Positions 1 through 6,678 of a stretch of 7,842 bases of DNA are shown piece after piece. How positions within the stretch are numbered: the first letter of the stretch is position 1; each line of letters starts with the position of its first letter. The position numbers were made by a program, and so were the translations under genes. The notes under the pieces were generated by a model. That model was not told the origin of the DNA. It ran no database searches and saw only the letters and a program-made list of their open reading frames with translations. The DNA comes from an uncultured Micavibrio sp. (GTDB lineage: Bacteria; Pseudomonadota; Alphaproteobacteria; Micavibrionales; UBA1664), in assembly GCA_913057885.1 (NCBI GenBank), contig CAJXOI010000028.1, positions 1 through 7,842 on the forward strand, written 5' to 3'.

Positions 1-32
1 AAGACGTTGATAGCGTTGTGAAAGGATTATAA
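1..32 (+). CDS. possible C-terminal end of an upstream gene (KdsA-like?), partial
   Basis: Frame 3 reads DVDSVVKGL and then TAA at 30-32, three bases before the eno start. The other two forward frames stop at 8-10 and 19-21. The ending resembles the 'LDDLVKSF'-type tail of KDO-8-phosphate synthase (KdsA), and kdsA often precedes eno in alphaproteobacteria, so KdsA is a reasonable guess. Nine residues cannot prove it. If it is real, the eno ribosome binding site lies inside the last codons of this gene, which would mean the two are co-transcribed. Confidence 0.3.
   Translation, partial: DVDSVVKGL
21..26 (+). promoter_or_regulatory. ribosome binding site of eno
   Basis: AAAGGA lies nine bases before the ATG at 36, a normal Shine-Dalgarno spacing. 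It supports that ATG as the eno start. Confidence 0.7.
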
Positions 33-1295
<1,263 letters not shown>

Positions 1296-1296
1296 T

Positions 1297-2709
1297 TTAT
1301 TTTTCTTTAGTGGTTTCAAACGCCGCTAAGGCTTTTTCGCGGCCTTCTTTATGGTCTATGATGGGCGCAGGGTAATTGGCGGGCGGATTAGGGGACTCCC
1401 ATGGTTCAAACAGATATTTATCCTCTATATGTGCGATTTCCGGCACATATTGTCGCACATAATCATAGGCATCGAATTTATCACCCTGAGTGATAGGGTT
1501 AAAAATGCGGAAATAGGGCGCGGCATCGGCACCACATCCCCCAATCCATTGCCATCCGGCCGTATTATTGGCAGGGCAGGCATCGACAAGACAATCCCAA
1601 AACCATTGTTCCCCCTCAATCCAACTATGCAAAAGATGTTTGACCAGCAATGACCCGACAATCATGCGGATGCGGTTATGCATCCATCCCGTCTGCCACA
1701 ATTGACGCATTCCTGCATCAATCATCGGGTATCCTGTTTGTCCTTTTTGCCAGCGTTTAAGCACGCCGGAATCTTGATCCCACGGGAAATTTTTAAATTT
1801 GTCCTGTAAGGGATCATCTTTCATATTCGGGTTGTAATAGAGAAGATGAAAGGAAAATTCTCGCCACCCGACCTCGGATAAAAAATGATCTTTATCTTTT
1901 TGTGGGACATCATGGTTTGAACAATAATCATGTGTGGCATGCCAAATAGACCTTGGCGAAATTATCCCCCACCGCAAATAAGGCGATAGGCGGGATGTCG
2001 TATCGCGAGAGGGGATATTGCGATCGTCTTTATATCCACCAAGGGCGTCTTTGAAAAAGGTGTGCATACGTTCCCATGCACCATTTTCGGAAATATCCCA
2101 ATGGTCTGCCATTTTTTTATCCCATCGAATGTCAGGTAAAAAGTCAAAATCGGAAATATCACCAATATTGAGGGAGGAGGGCGCGCCATTAACCATTGAG
2201 TTTGGCACGGGCAGCTCGTCTTCAATGGCTTCTTCTTGGGCGCGACAGGCCTTCCAAAACGGGGTGAAAACACGGTATGGATCGCCGGAACCATTTTTGA
2301 CCGTCCATGGTTCAAATAAGACATTGGCCTTGAAGGATTGCACATCAAGATCGCGATCTTTTAAGACTTCTTTGATATGGGCATCACGATCGATTGACCA
2401 GGCCTCGTAAGATCTATTCCAATAAACACCTTTAGCGTTTGTTTCAGAAATGAGCGTGTTTAATATCTCGAGGCTATCACCCTGACGCACAACCAAATCA
2501 ACGCCATGATCTTTAAAGTCTTTGCGTAGGGCATGAAGAGCGTGATGTAACCACCATTTTTGCGCCCCTCCATAATCGCGATCCATGGCTTCAGGGTCAT
2601 AGATAAAGACGGGAATAATAGGGGTTTTATTATAGGCCGCATGGTAAAGGGCAGGGTTATCCCTCAGTCGAAGATCATGGCGAAGCCAGACGATAATTGG
2701 ATCAGTCAT
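1297..2709 (-). CDS. phrB: class I deoxyribodipyrimidine photolyase (cryptochrome/photolyase family)
   Basis: FAD-dependent enzyme that uses blue or near-UV light to split cyclobutane pyrimidine dimers. At 470 residues it matches class I CPD photolyases. The N-terminal alpha/beta antenna domain (about 4-130) opens with IVWLRHDLRLRDNPAL. The helical FAD domain (about 205-470) carries TSRLSPYLRWG, GYPMIDAGMRQL, TGWMHNRIRM, NNTAGWQW and DAAPYFRIFNP. By alignment from memory to E. coli PhrB, the electron-transfer tryptophans are W310, W363 and W386, the flavin N5 contact is N382, and the lesion-contacting residues are E279 and W282. All are present, which favours a working photolyase over a cryptochrome. 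At the E. coli folate-antenna positions N108/E109 this protein has W104/S105, so its antenna pigment may differ. It lies 44 bases after accA on the same strand and is probably co-transcribed. No clear Shine-Dalgarno precedes the ATG. Confidence 0.95.
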   Translation of the reverse strand: MTDPIIVWLRHDLRLRDNPALYHAAYNKTPIIPVFIYDPEAMDRDYGGAQKWWLHHALHALRKDFKDHGVDLVVRQGDSLEILNTLISETNAKGVYWNRSYEAWSIDRDAHIKEVLKDRDLDVQSFKANVLFEPWTVKNGSGDPYRVFTPFWKACRAQEEAIEDELPVPNSMVNGAPSSLNIGDISDFDFLPDIRWDKKMADHWDISENGAWERMHTFFKDALGGYKDDRNIPSRDTTSRLSPYLRWGIISPRSIWHATHDYCSNHDVPQKDKDHFLSEVGWREFSFHLLYYNPNMKDDPLQDKFKNFPWDQDSGVLKRWQKGQTGYPMIDAGMRQLWQTGWMHNRIRMIVGSLLVKHLLHSWIEGEQWFWDCLVDACPANNTAGWQWIGGCGADAAPYFRIFNPITQGDKFDAYDYVRQYVPEIAHIEDKYLFEPWESPNPPANYPAPIIDHKEGREKALAAFETTKEK

Positions 2710-2730
2710 TTACTAAGACATAGTGGCAAT

Positions 2731-2755
2731 GACACAAAAATCAATGTGTCTTTTT
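2731..2755 (+). terminator. weak terminator-like hairpin in the accA-phrB gap, T-run on the + strand
   Basis: GACACA at 2731-2736 and TGTGTC at 2745-2750 form a six-base-pair stem with an eight-base loop, followed on the + strand by TTTTT (2751-2755). In that direction it looks like a weak intrinsic terminator and would stop transcripts running antisense to phrB. On the - strand, the direction of accA and phrB, the stem is followed by ATTGCC and not by a U-run. It should therefore not end accA transcription, although it could act as an intergenic RNA hairpin. The stem is short and AT-containing, so the call is tentative. Confidence 0.35.
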
Positions 2756-3698
2756 ACATCCGTCCCATGGCGAGGAACTTTTCACGGCGGTCTCTAATTA
2801 ACGCCTCTTTGTCCATGTCATCAAGAGATTTCAGTGATTTTTCAATTATTTTAGATACATTATCAATTGTTGTTGCGTGATCGCGGTGAGCGCCACCAGC
2901 AGGTTCCGTGATAATGCCATCAACAAGGCCGTTTTGTGTCATGTCCTGCGCAGTTAATTTCAGCGCGGCGGCTGCATCTTTTGCGTATTCCGCACTCCGC
3001 CATAAAATTGATGCGCATCCTTCTGGTGAAATCACGGAATAAATGGAATGTTCCAACATATACACCTTGTTCCCAGTTGCAATGGCAATTGCACCACCTG
3101 ATCCGCCCTCACCAATAATGACGGAAACGATTGGCACACCAACACGGAGGCAGGTTTCAATCGATTTTGCAATCGCTTCGGATTGGCCGCGCTCTTCCGC
3201 GCCAACACCTGGGTAAGCCCCCGCCGTATCAACCAAAGATACAATAGGAAGACCAAATTGATCGGCCATATGCATCAGGCGTTGCGCCTTTCTATACACT
3301 TCAGATAGGGCCATTCCAAAATTATGGTAGATACTCGATTCGGTGTCTGACCCTTTTTCTTGTCCCATAATAACTACGGATCGTCCATTGAGACGCCCAA
3401 GTCCGCCAACCAAGGCGTGGTCTTCGGCAAAATTGCGATCTCCCGCCAATGGCGTGAAATCTGTGATCATATGTTTGATGTAATCGCCAAAATGAGGGCG
3501 TTCTGGATGACGTGCCACCTGAACCTTTTGCGCAGCGGTTAATTTTGAATAAGTCTGTTCCCTAAGCTTTTGTGCCTTACTATCCAAGCGCGCAATTTCA
3601 TCGGCAATATTAAACCCTGTGTCCCCAGACATGTTTTGCAGTTCATTGATCTTGGCCTCTAATTCCAAAATCGGTTTTTCAAAGTCTAATTGTGCCAT
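2754..3698 (-). CDS. accA: acetyl-CoA carboxylase, carboxyltransferase subunit alpha
   Basis: With AccD it forms the carboxyltransferase that moves CO2 from carboxybiotin to acetyl-CoA, giving malonyl-CoA, the first committed step of fatty-acid synthesis. From the ATG at 3698 the protein has 314 residues, close to the 319 of E. coli AccA. The N-terminal helical part (about 1-50) has the family pattern [14 protein letters not shown]. The crotonase-like core follows, with HPERPHF at 64-70, [12 protein letters not shown] at 105-116, [16 protein letters not shown] at 157-172, GEGGSGGA at 196-203 (oxyanion-hole glycines) and [13 protein letters not shown] at 221-233. The reading frame stays open upstream to a TTG at 3761, but that extension would begin in the terminator T-run and include the candidate promoter. 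The ATG has AGAGAT seven bases before it and matches family N-termini. It is followed 44 bases later by the photolyase gene on the same strand. Confidence 0.97.
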   Translation of the reverse strand: MAQLDFEKPILELEAKINELQNMSGDTGFNIADEIARLDSKAQKLREQTYSKLTAAQKVQVARHPERPHFGDYIKHMITDFTPLAGDRNFAEDHALVGGLGRLNGRSVVIMGQEKGSDTESSIYHNFGMALSEVYRKAQRLMHMADQFGLPIVSLVDTAGAYPGVGAEERGQSEAIAKSIETCLRVGVPIVSVIIGEGGSGGAIAIATGNKVYMLEHSIYSVISPEGCASILWRSAEYAKDAAAALKLTAQDMTQNGLVDGIITEPAGGAHRDHATTIDNVSKIIEKSLKSLDDMDKEALIRDRREKFLAMGRM

Positions 3699-3705
3699 GT
3701 TTATG

Positions 3706-3711
3706 ATCTCT
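3706..3711 (-). promoter_or_regulatory. ribosome binding site of accA
   Basis: AGAGAT, within AAAAAAGAGAT, lies seven bases before the ATG at 3698 and fixes the accA start there. The same eleven bases precede a TTG in the gene at 4894-6507. Confidence 0.55.
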
Positions 3712-3726
3712 TTTTTAATTATTAGG

Positions 3727-3755
3727 ATGATAGATATAGCGAAATTACGACCCAA
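3727..3755 (-). promoter_or_regulatory. candidate sigma-70-type promoter of accA
   Basis: On the - strand, TTGGGT (3755-3750) and TATCAT (3732-3727) are separated by 17 bases. The -10 matches the consensus at five of six bases, the -35 only at its first three. Transcription would begin near 3720, about 20 bases before the accA start. The site lies directly downstream of the strong terminator that closes the xerD unit, a place where a new promoter is needed. This is a pattern match only. Confidence 0.4.
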
Positions 3756-3759
3756 GGGC

Positions 3760-3803
3760 AAAAAAAAAAATCCCTGTCCGGAGATAATGAGACAGGGATT
3801 TTT
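3760..3803 (-). terminator. strong intrinsic terminator after xerD, possibly bidirectional
   Basis: TCCCTGTC (3771-3778) pairs with GACAGGGA (3791-3798). Flanking A/T runs extend the stem by up to five pairs (3766-3770 with 3799-3803), and the loop is 12 bases. Read on the - strand, the eight-pair core stem is followed by eleven T residues (complement of 3760-3770), a textbook rho-independent terminator for xerD. Read on the + strand the stem is followed by five T residues, so it could also stop transcription in that direction, although no + strand gene lies just upstream. Confidence 0.88.
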
Positions 3804-3808
3804 ATTTG

Positions 3809-3827
3809 TAGGAGAATAAATCCCCTA
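3809..3827 (-). other. second RNA hairpin between xerD stop and terminator
   Basis: On the - strand the RNA reads UAGGGGA, loop UUUAU, then UCUCCUA. This is a seven-pair stem with one G-U wobble and a five-base loop. It starts nine bases after the xerD stop codon and ends five bases before the terminator stem. Two stacked hairpins at a 3' end can protect an mRNA from exonucleases, but no function is shown here. The stem is fully paired only as - strand RNA, since the + strand copy has an A-C mismatch, which fits a role in the xerD transcript. Confidence 0.5.
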
Positions 3828-3836
3828 ATTCTTTTT

Positions 3837-4823
3837 TTACTTTGTGCCAGTTTTGGCCATTGGATGATTGTCTTGAACCTTTTGGTTAACTTCTTCATCC
3901 AACATTTGCGTGTATATTTGTGTCGTTGCGATATCTGCATGCCCAAGCATTTTTTGCACGGCGCGCAGATCAGCACCATTTTGCAACAGATGCGTCGCAA
4001 ATGAGTGACGAATAGCATGAGGCGACAATTTACCCATTGGGAAATCTGCTGCCTTTGACAAATCTTTTAACATCTGGGCGAAACGCTGACGCGTCAAGTG
4101 CCCCTTTATTGATGTTTTGGAAGGGAACAACCATTGTGCCTGTGTACCGTCGTCACCTTCACCGATAAAACGTTCACGTACGGCAACGTATTCCTTTAAA
4201 GATTTTTGCGCTGATGGTGTCAATGGCACCATACGCTCACGACCGCCTTTGCCCTCAACAATCATAAATTGGCTGTCTTCTTGATATGTTGATAACGGTA
4301 GACCAACCAATTCAGATACGCGGAGACCGGTGGAATAAATAAGCTCCAAAAGTGTCACCAAGCGTTTTGATGAAGCATTGCCTTTTTGTCCTGCTACTGC
4401 AATGGCGTGATTGATTTCCTGTTCGGTCAAAATCTTTGGCAATGTGCGCTTTTGCTTAGGTGCCTCAACAGTTGAGGTTGGATCGTCTTCACGTGCCCCT
4501 TCAGAAATCAAGAATTTGTAGAATTGACGTGCAGCGGAAATACGACGAGACACAGTTCTTGGCGTCGTTTTGTTTTCACGGTCGCCCTTAACTTGTGTTT
4601 TTGACGATAATTCATCGATATACGCTTTGAAATCAGCTGATTTAGCCTTATCCAAGTTCGTCCCGCGTGATTGCAGATATAAATCAATGTCGATCAAATC
4701 ACGGTCATAGGCCGCTATTGTATTTTGTGCCGCACCCTTCTCGGAAACCATCATCTCTAAAAAATTCGTGATAGATTTCGTCACTTGAGGACGTGGTTTT
4801 GCGGGTCTTCCTGGTCTTGCCAT
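3837..4823 (-). CDS. xerD: site-specific tyrosine recombinase XerD
   Basis: Tyrosine recombinase that, with XerC and FtsK, resolves chromosome dimers at dif. It has 328 residues against 298 in E. coli XerD. The N-terminal SAM-like core-binding domain (about 16-110) includes NTIAAYDRDL and RRISAARQFYKFL. The catalytic domain (about 126-315) has R168 (STGLRVSEL), K192 (VEGKGGRER), H269 and R272 (LSPHAIRHSFATHLL), H295 (MLGHADIATTQIYT) and nucleophile Y304, so the catalytic set is complete. The xerD name, as opposed to xerC, rests on overall resemblance and the accA neighbourhood. The first 16 residues form a basic, proline-rich tail (MARPGRPAKPRP) absent from E. coli XerD. AAGGAG ten bases before the ATG supports this start. 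It is followed by a strong terminator. It could instead belong to an integrative element, but nothing nearby suggests one. Confidence 0.9.
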   Translation of the reverse strand: MARPGRPAKPRPQVTKSITNFLEMMVSEKGAAQNTIAAYDRDLIDIDLYLQSRGTNLDKAKSADFKAYIDELSSKTQVKGDRENKTTPRTVSRRISAARQFYKFLISEGAREDDPTSTVEAPKQKRTLPKILTEQEINHAIAVAGQKGNASSKRLVTLLELIYSTGLRVSELVGLPLSTYQEDSQFMIVEGKGGRERMVPLTPSAQKSLKEYVAVRERFIGEGDDGTQAQWLFPSKTSIKGHLTRQRFAQMLKDLSKAADFPMGKLSPHAIRHSFATHLLQNGADLRAVQKMLGHADIATTQIYTQMLDEEVNQKVQDNHPMAKTGTK

Positions 4824-4833
4824 TGCTTTAGTG

Positions 4834-4839
4834 CTCCTT
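4834..4839 (-). promoter_or_regulatory. ribosome binding site of xerD
   Basis: On the - strand AAGGAG lies ten bases before the ATG at 4823. It is the best Shine-Dalgarno match of any gene start in the window, and it supports keeping the basic N-terminal tail of XerD. Confidence 0.75.
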
Positions 4840-4874
4840 ACACTGACTTTCTATAATTATTCTTCCAAAGTCTT

Positions 4875-4902
4875 TTTATACCATTTTTAAATATTATTGC
4901 AA
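4875..4902 (-). promoter_or_regulatory. candidate extended -10 promoter of xerD
   Basis: On the - strand, TTGCAA (4902-4897) and TATAAA (4880-4875) are separated by 16 bases, and TGG directly before the -10 makes an extended -10 (TGnTATAAA). The -10 matches five of six consensus bases and the -35 four of six. The -35 overlaps the last codons and stop of the upstream gene at 4894-6507. Transcription would begin near 4868 and leave a leader of about 45 bases. It would let xerD be expressed apart from its upstream neighbour. Confidence 0.45.
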
Positions 4903-6507
4903 ATACTCTAAAGTCAGAGCAATTGCTTCTTTTTCCAACTTATAGGCCTGTAAACTCGATAAAATAACCGAGAATTCATGGATGTGAAGACTGGTGGGGT
5001 TTTGGCCGCCAATCACCTCCAACAGGGCCGTGACATAGTCCGCATCATTGTTTTTTTGATAAATATCTGCGAAATAGTCTTTAAAACCTAGTCCTAACAC
5101 TAATGGTTTTTCTGTATATGTCAAGGAAAAAAAGTTTCCATATTCATGATATTGTGCGCTCTGCCGTAACTTGTCAATTTCACCAGATAAAATTTGTGAA
5201 AAATAAAGAGGTGCAGCTATATCAAAACCATCTATATCAAAATTATTTTCACTTTTGGCATTGGTTAACCATTCCTGGTATTGATCCTGGTTAATTGATT
5301 CGGATTGTGTGATCCGTTGAATGGGGAGGAGGTCATCGCTTACATTTTCGTCGGCCAAGGCTGTTAACACAGACATACGCCACGTTTTATCCATTTCAAT
5401 CGTGTTCATTGTCTCTTGAAGCGGGATGAGCGCAACCAAAGGTACTGATTTAGTTACAGTCATGGCAATGTTGTATAATTCTATCCTATCACTGTCTCGT
5501 CCTGCATTAGATAAGCGTTGGTAAAAATAGGCAGGAACATGGCAAGGATGTAATGTGACTTCACCTCTATTATGGTTTAAGTCAGTTTCAGAAAAGACGG
5601 CGTTTTTGTAAATTGCGATTAATGAATCAGTAGTGATTAAGCCTCGATCCGCTGCCTCTATTGCATAACATTGATAGGTTTCGTTATCTGCAAATTGCTC
5701 GTCAAGGGCTAATCTGACTGTTAAGTCAGACAATTCATCTATTTCACGTGCTGCGTCGTTATAATTTTGTGAGTCTATTTTTTGATCCCGAAAAGTTACC
5801 AATGTTCCAAAAGTTGTTTTCAAAGTGTTGAGAGGCACGCTGCCAGAGGTCAAAATTATTTTGAGTTCAGGAAAATGGTTAAATTGTAGCTCCTCAAGCT
5901 TGATTTTCTCCGCTCCGCCAAAACGCAAGCGACAGAAATTATGAAGTTCTCGCCATTTTGGCATATCGCGGTACATTTCTGCGGACGCCTGAACATCCAA
6001 ACAAATGGACGATAAAGACCGATTATAAAGTTCCAAAAGCAATCTTGTTATTGCTAATTCATAAATTTCGGGCTGAGATTCATCTGCTGTGGCCTTATCG
6101 AGTAACAATTTTGCGTCTTCAAACAAGCCATAGGCTATCAGGCGTTCAACGCGTTTGGTTAAAAAAGACGGGGCGCCAATGTCCTCTCGAGATTGTGAGG
6201 GTGTGCTGAGTAACAGGCGTTTTACCAGTTCACGATAAGCAGAGGACTGAAGAGTGTATGGCAGACGATCAAGTGCTGTTATCGTCTCTTCCTGTGTCAC
6301 ATTACGCCACAGGCCTCTACCTAAATGCCTCTCATCATCGGTATCCAATAAGCCAATGCGGTCAATGTTAGCCCAATTATAGTCAGACTGCTCGGCATGG
6401 GCCATGTTGTAAGGTACTATAGCCATACCCCATAGTAACAGGCCACATAAGGGGATAAATTTATTGAATATCAATTTGTATCTCTTTTTTGGTTTGTGTT
6501 TGTTCAC
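4894..6507 (-). CDS. exported alpha-helical protein of unknown function
   Basis: I cannot assign a named family. From the GTG at 6507 the product has 537 residues. A basic stretch (residues 3-11, rich in Lys) and a hydrophobic core (about 17-32) end at AHA-EQ, a good signal peptidase I site after A38, so the mature protein should be periplasmic or outside the cell. C21 in the signal region is preceded by Pro-Leu and does not form a lipobox. The mature part looks mostly helical, with segments such as SSAYRELVKRLLLS, FLTKRVERLIAYGLFEDAKLLL and EIYELAITRLLLELYN, like a repeat-type helical solenoid. It has four cysteines (169, 192, 280, 322) that could form disulfides, and I see no catalytic motif. 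The early IGLLDTDDE...GLW...RLLLS pattern loosely recalls uncharacterised exported proteins of Rhodospirillales-like bacteria, a recollection only. The start is uncertain: the GTG has no Shine-Dalgarno, and a TTG at 6474 is a rival. xerD follows 70 bases downstream. Confidence 0.85.
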   Translation of the reverse strand: MNKHKPKKRYKLIFNKFIPLCGLLLWGMAIVPYNMAHAEQSDYNWANIDRIGLLDTDDERHLGRGLWRNVTQEETITALDRLPYTLQSSAYRELVKRLLLSTPSQSREDIGAPSFLTKRVERLIAYGLFEDAKLLLDKATADESQPEIYELAITRLLLELYNRSLSSICLDVQASAEMYRDMPKWRELHNFCRLRFGGAEKIKLEELQFNHFPELKIILTSGSVPLNTLKTTFGTLVTFRDQKIDSQNYNDAAREIDELSDLTVRLALDEQFADNETYQCYAIEAADRGLITTDSLIAIYKNAVFSETDLNHNRGEVTLHPCHVPAYFYQRLSNAGRDSDRIELYNIAMTVTKSVPLVALIPLQETMNTIEMDKTWRMSVLTALADENVSDDLLPIQRITQSESINQDQYQEWLTNAKSENNFDIDGFDIAAPLYFSQILSGEIDKLRQSAQYHEYGNFFSLTYTEKPLVLGLGFKDYFADIYQKNNDADYVTALLEVIGGQNPTSLHIHEFSVILSSLQAYKLEKEAIALTLEYLQ

Positions 6508-6592
6508 TCGCCATATCTAGCATCGACAATGCAATGGCACCACCAATGAAAAAGACAATCAGCATAATTGGTAAAAGTATAATTTTTTTCAT
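6461..6592 (-). CDS. 43-residue single-membrane-segment protein, hypothetical
   Basis: An ATG at 6592 opens a 43-codon frame ending in TAA at 6461-6463. The peptide begins MKKIILLPIMLIVFFIGGA and continues IALSMLDMASEQTQTKKEIQIDIQ. It has two lysines, a hydrophobic helix at about 4-23 and a short polar tail, consistent with a small membrane-anchored protein. No signal-peptidase site is clear. The start has AGAGA nine bases upstream and GGA directly before the ATG. It overlaps the next gene on the same strand by 47 bases if that gene starts at GTG 6507, or by 14 bases if it starts at TTG 6474. Overlap in a different frame suggests translational coupling. The lysine-plus-hydrophobic composition is unlikely in random sequence but not proof of expression. 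I do not recognise the family. Confidence 0.6.
   Translation of the reverse strand: MKKIILLPIMLIVFFIGGAIALSMLDMASEQTQTKKEIQIDIQ
6472..6490 (-). promoter_or_regulatory. alternative start site (TTG) for the exported protein gene
   Basis: On the - strand AAAAAAGAGAT (6490-6480) is followed five bases later by TTG (6474-6472), in frame with the long gene at its codon 12. The same eleven bases precede the secure accA start. Starting here gives 526 residues with a shorter signal peptide (MIFNK then the hydrophobic core) and still cleavage after AHA. The GTG at 6507 lacks any upstream Shine-Dalgarno but gives a more basic n-region, so I cannot decide between the two. Confidence 0.4.
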
Positions 6593-6678
6593 TCCACTAT
6601 TCTCTGTCAGATATTTTTAAAATAGAGTATGCAAGATAATGTGATGATATTAAGAAAGCAAACGAGAACTGTTAAGTC
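6593..6678. other. divergent intergenic region between small ORF and CorC-like gene
   Basis: These 86 AT-rich bases must hold the 5' control signals for both divergent units. On the + strand TAAAAT (6618-6623) and GATAAT (6635-6640) each resemble a -10, but neither has a -35 at the right distance. On the - strand CTGACA (6610-6605) resembles a -35, but it lies too close to the small ORF start and no -10 is correctly spaced. I see no operator-like palindrome or riboswitch. Confidence 0.4.

Noticed and set aside
1322..1343. GCCGC/GCGGC hairpin inside the photolyase 3' end as eno terminator
   Set aside because: Only five pairs with a 12-base loop and a broken T-run (CTTCTTT). It is too weak to call, and the bases are explained by coding.
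1351..1653. Forward 100-codon frame opposite the photolyase 3' end
   Set aside because: It is fully antisense to the conserved FAD-binding region and has no protein-like motifs.
3699..3761. Longer accA with a TTG start at 3761, adding 21 residues
   Set aside because: The extension begins in the terminator T-run, includes the likely promoter and has no family counterpart. The ATG at 3698 has a suitable Shine-Dalgarno.
3837..4823. XerD as the integrase of a mobile element, with attachment sites nearby
   Set aside because: No direct repeats, tRNA gene, excisionase or cargo genes are seen. Its neighbours are housekeeping genes and the protein looks like a chromosomal Xer recombinase.
6441..6450. 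Lipoprotein signal at C21 of the exported protein
   Set aside because: The residues before the cysteine are Ile-Pro-Leu. Leucine at -1 and proline at -2 do not fit a lipobox, whereas AHA-EQ fits signal peptidase I.
6593..6678. Clear divergent promoter pair
   Set aside because: Several -10-like hexamers exist in this AT-rich DNA but none has a correctly spaced -35, so I did not call a promoter.
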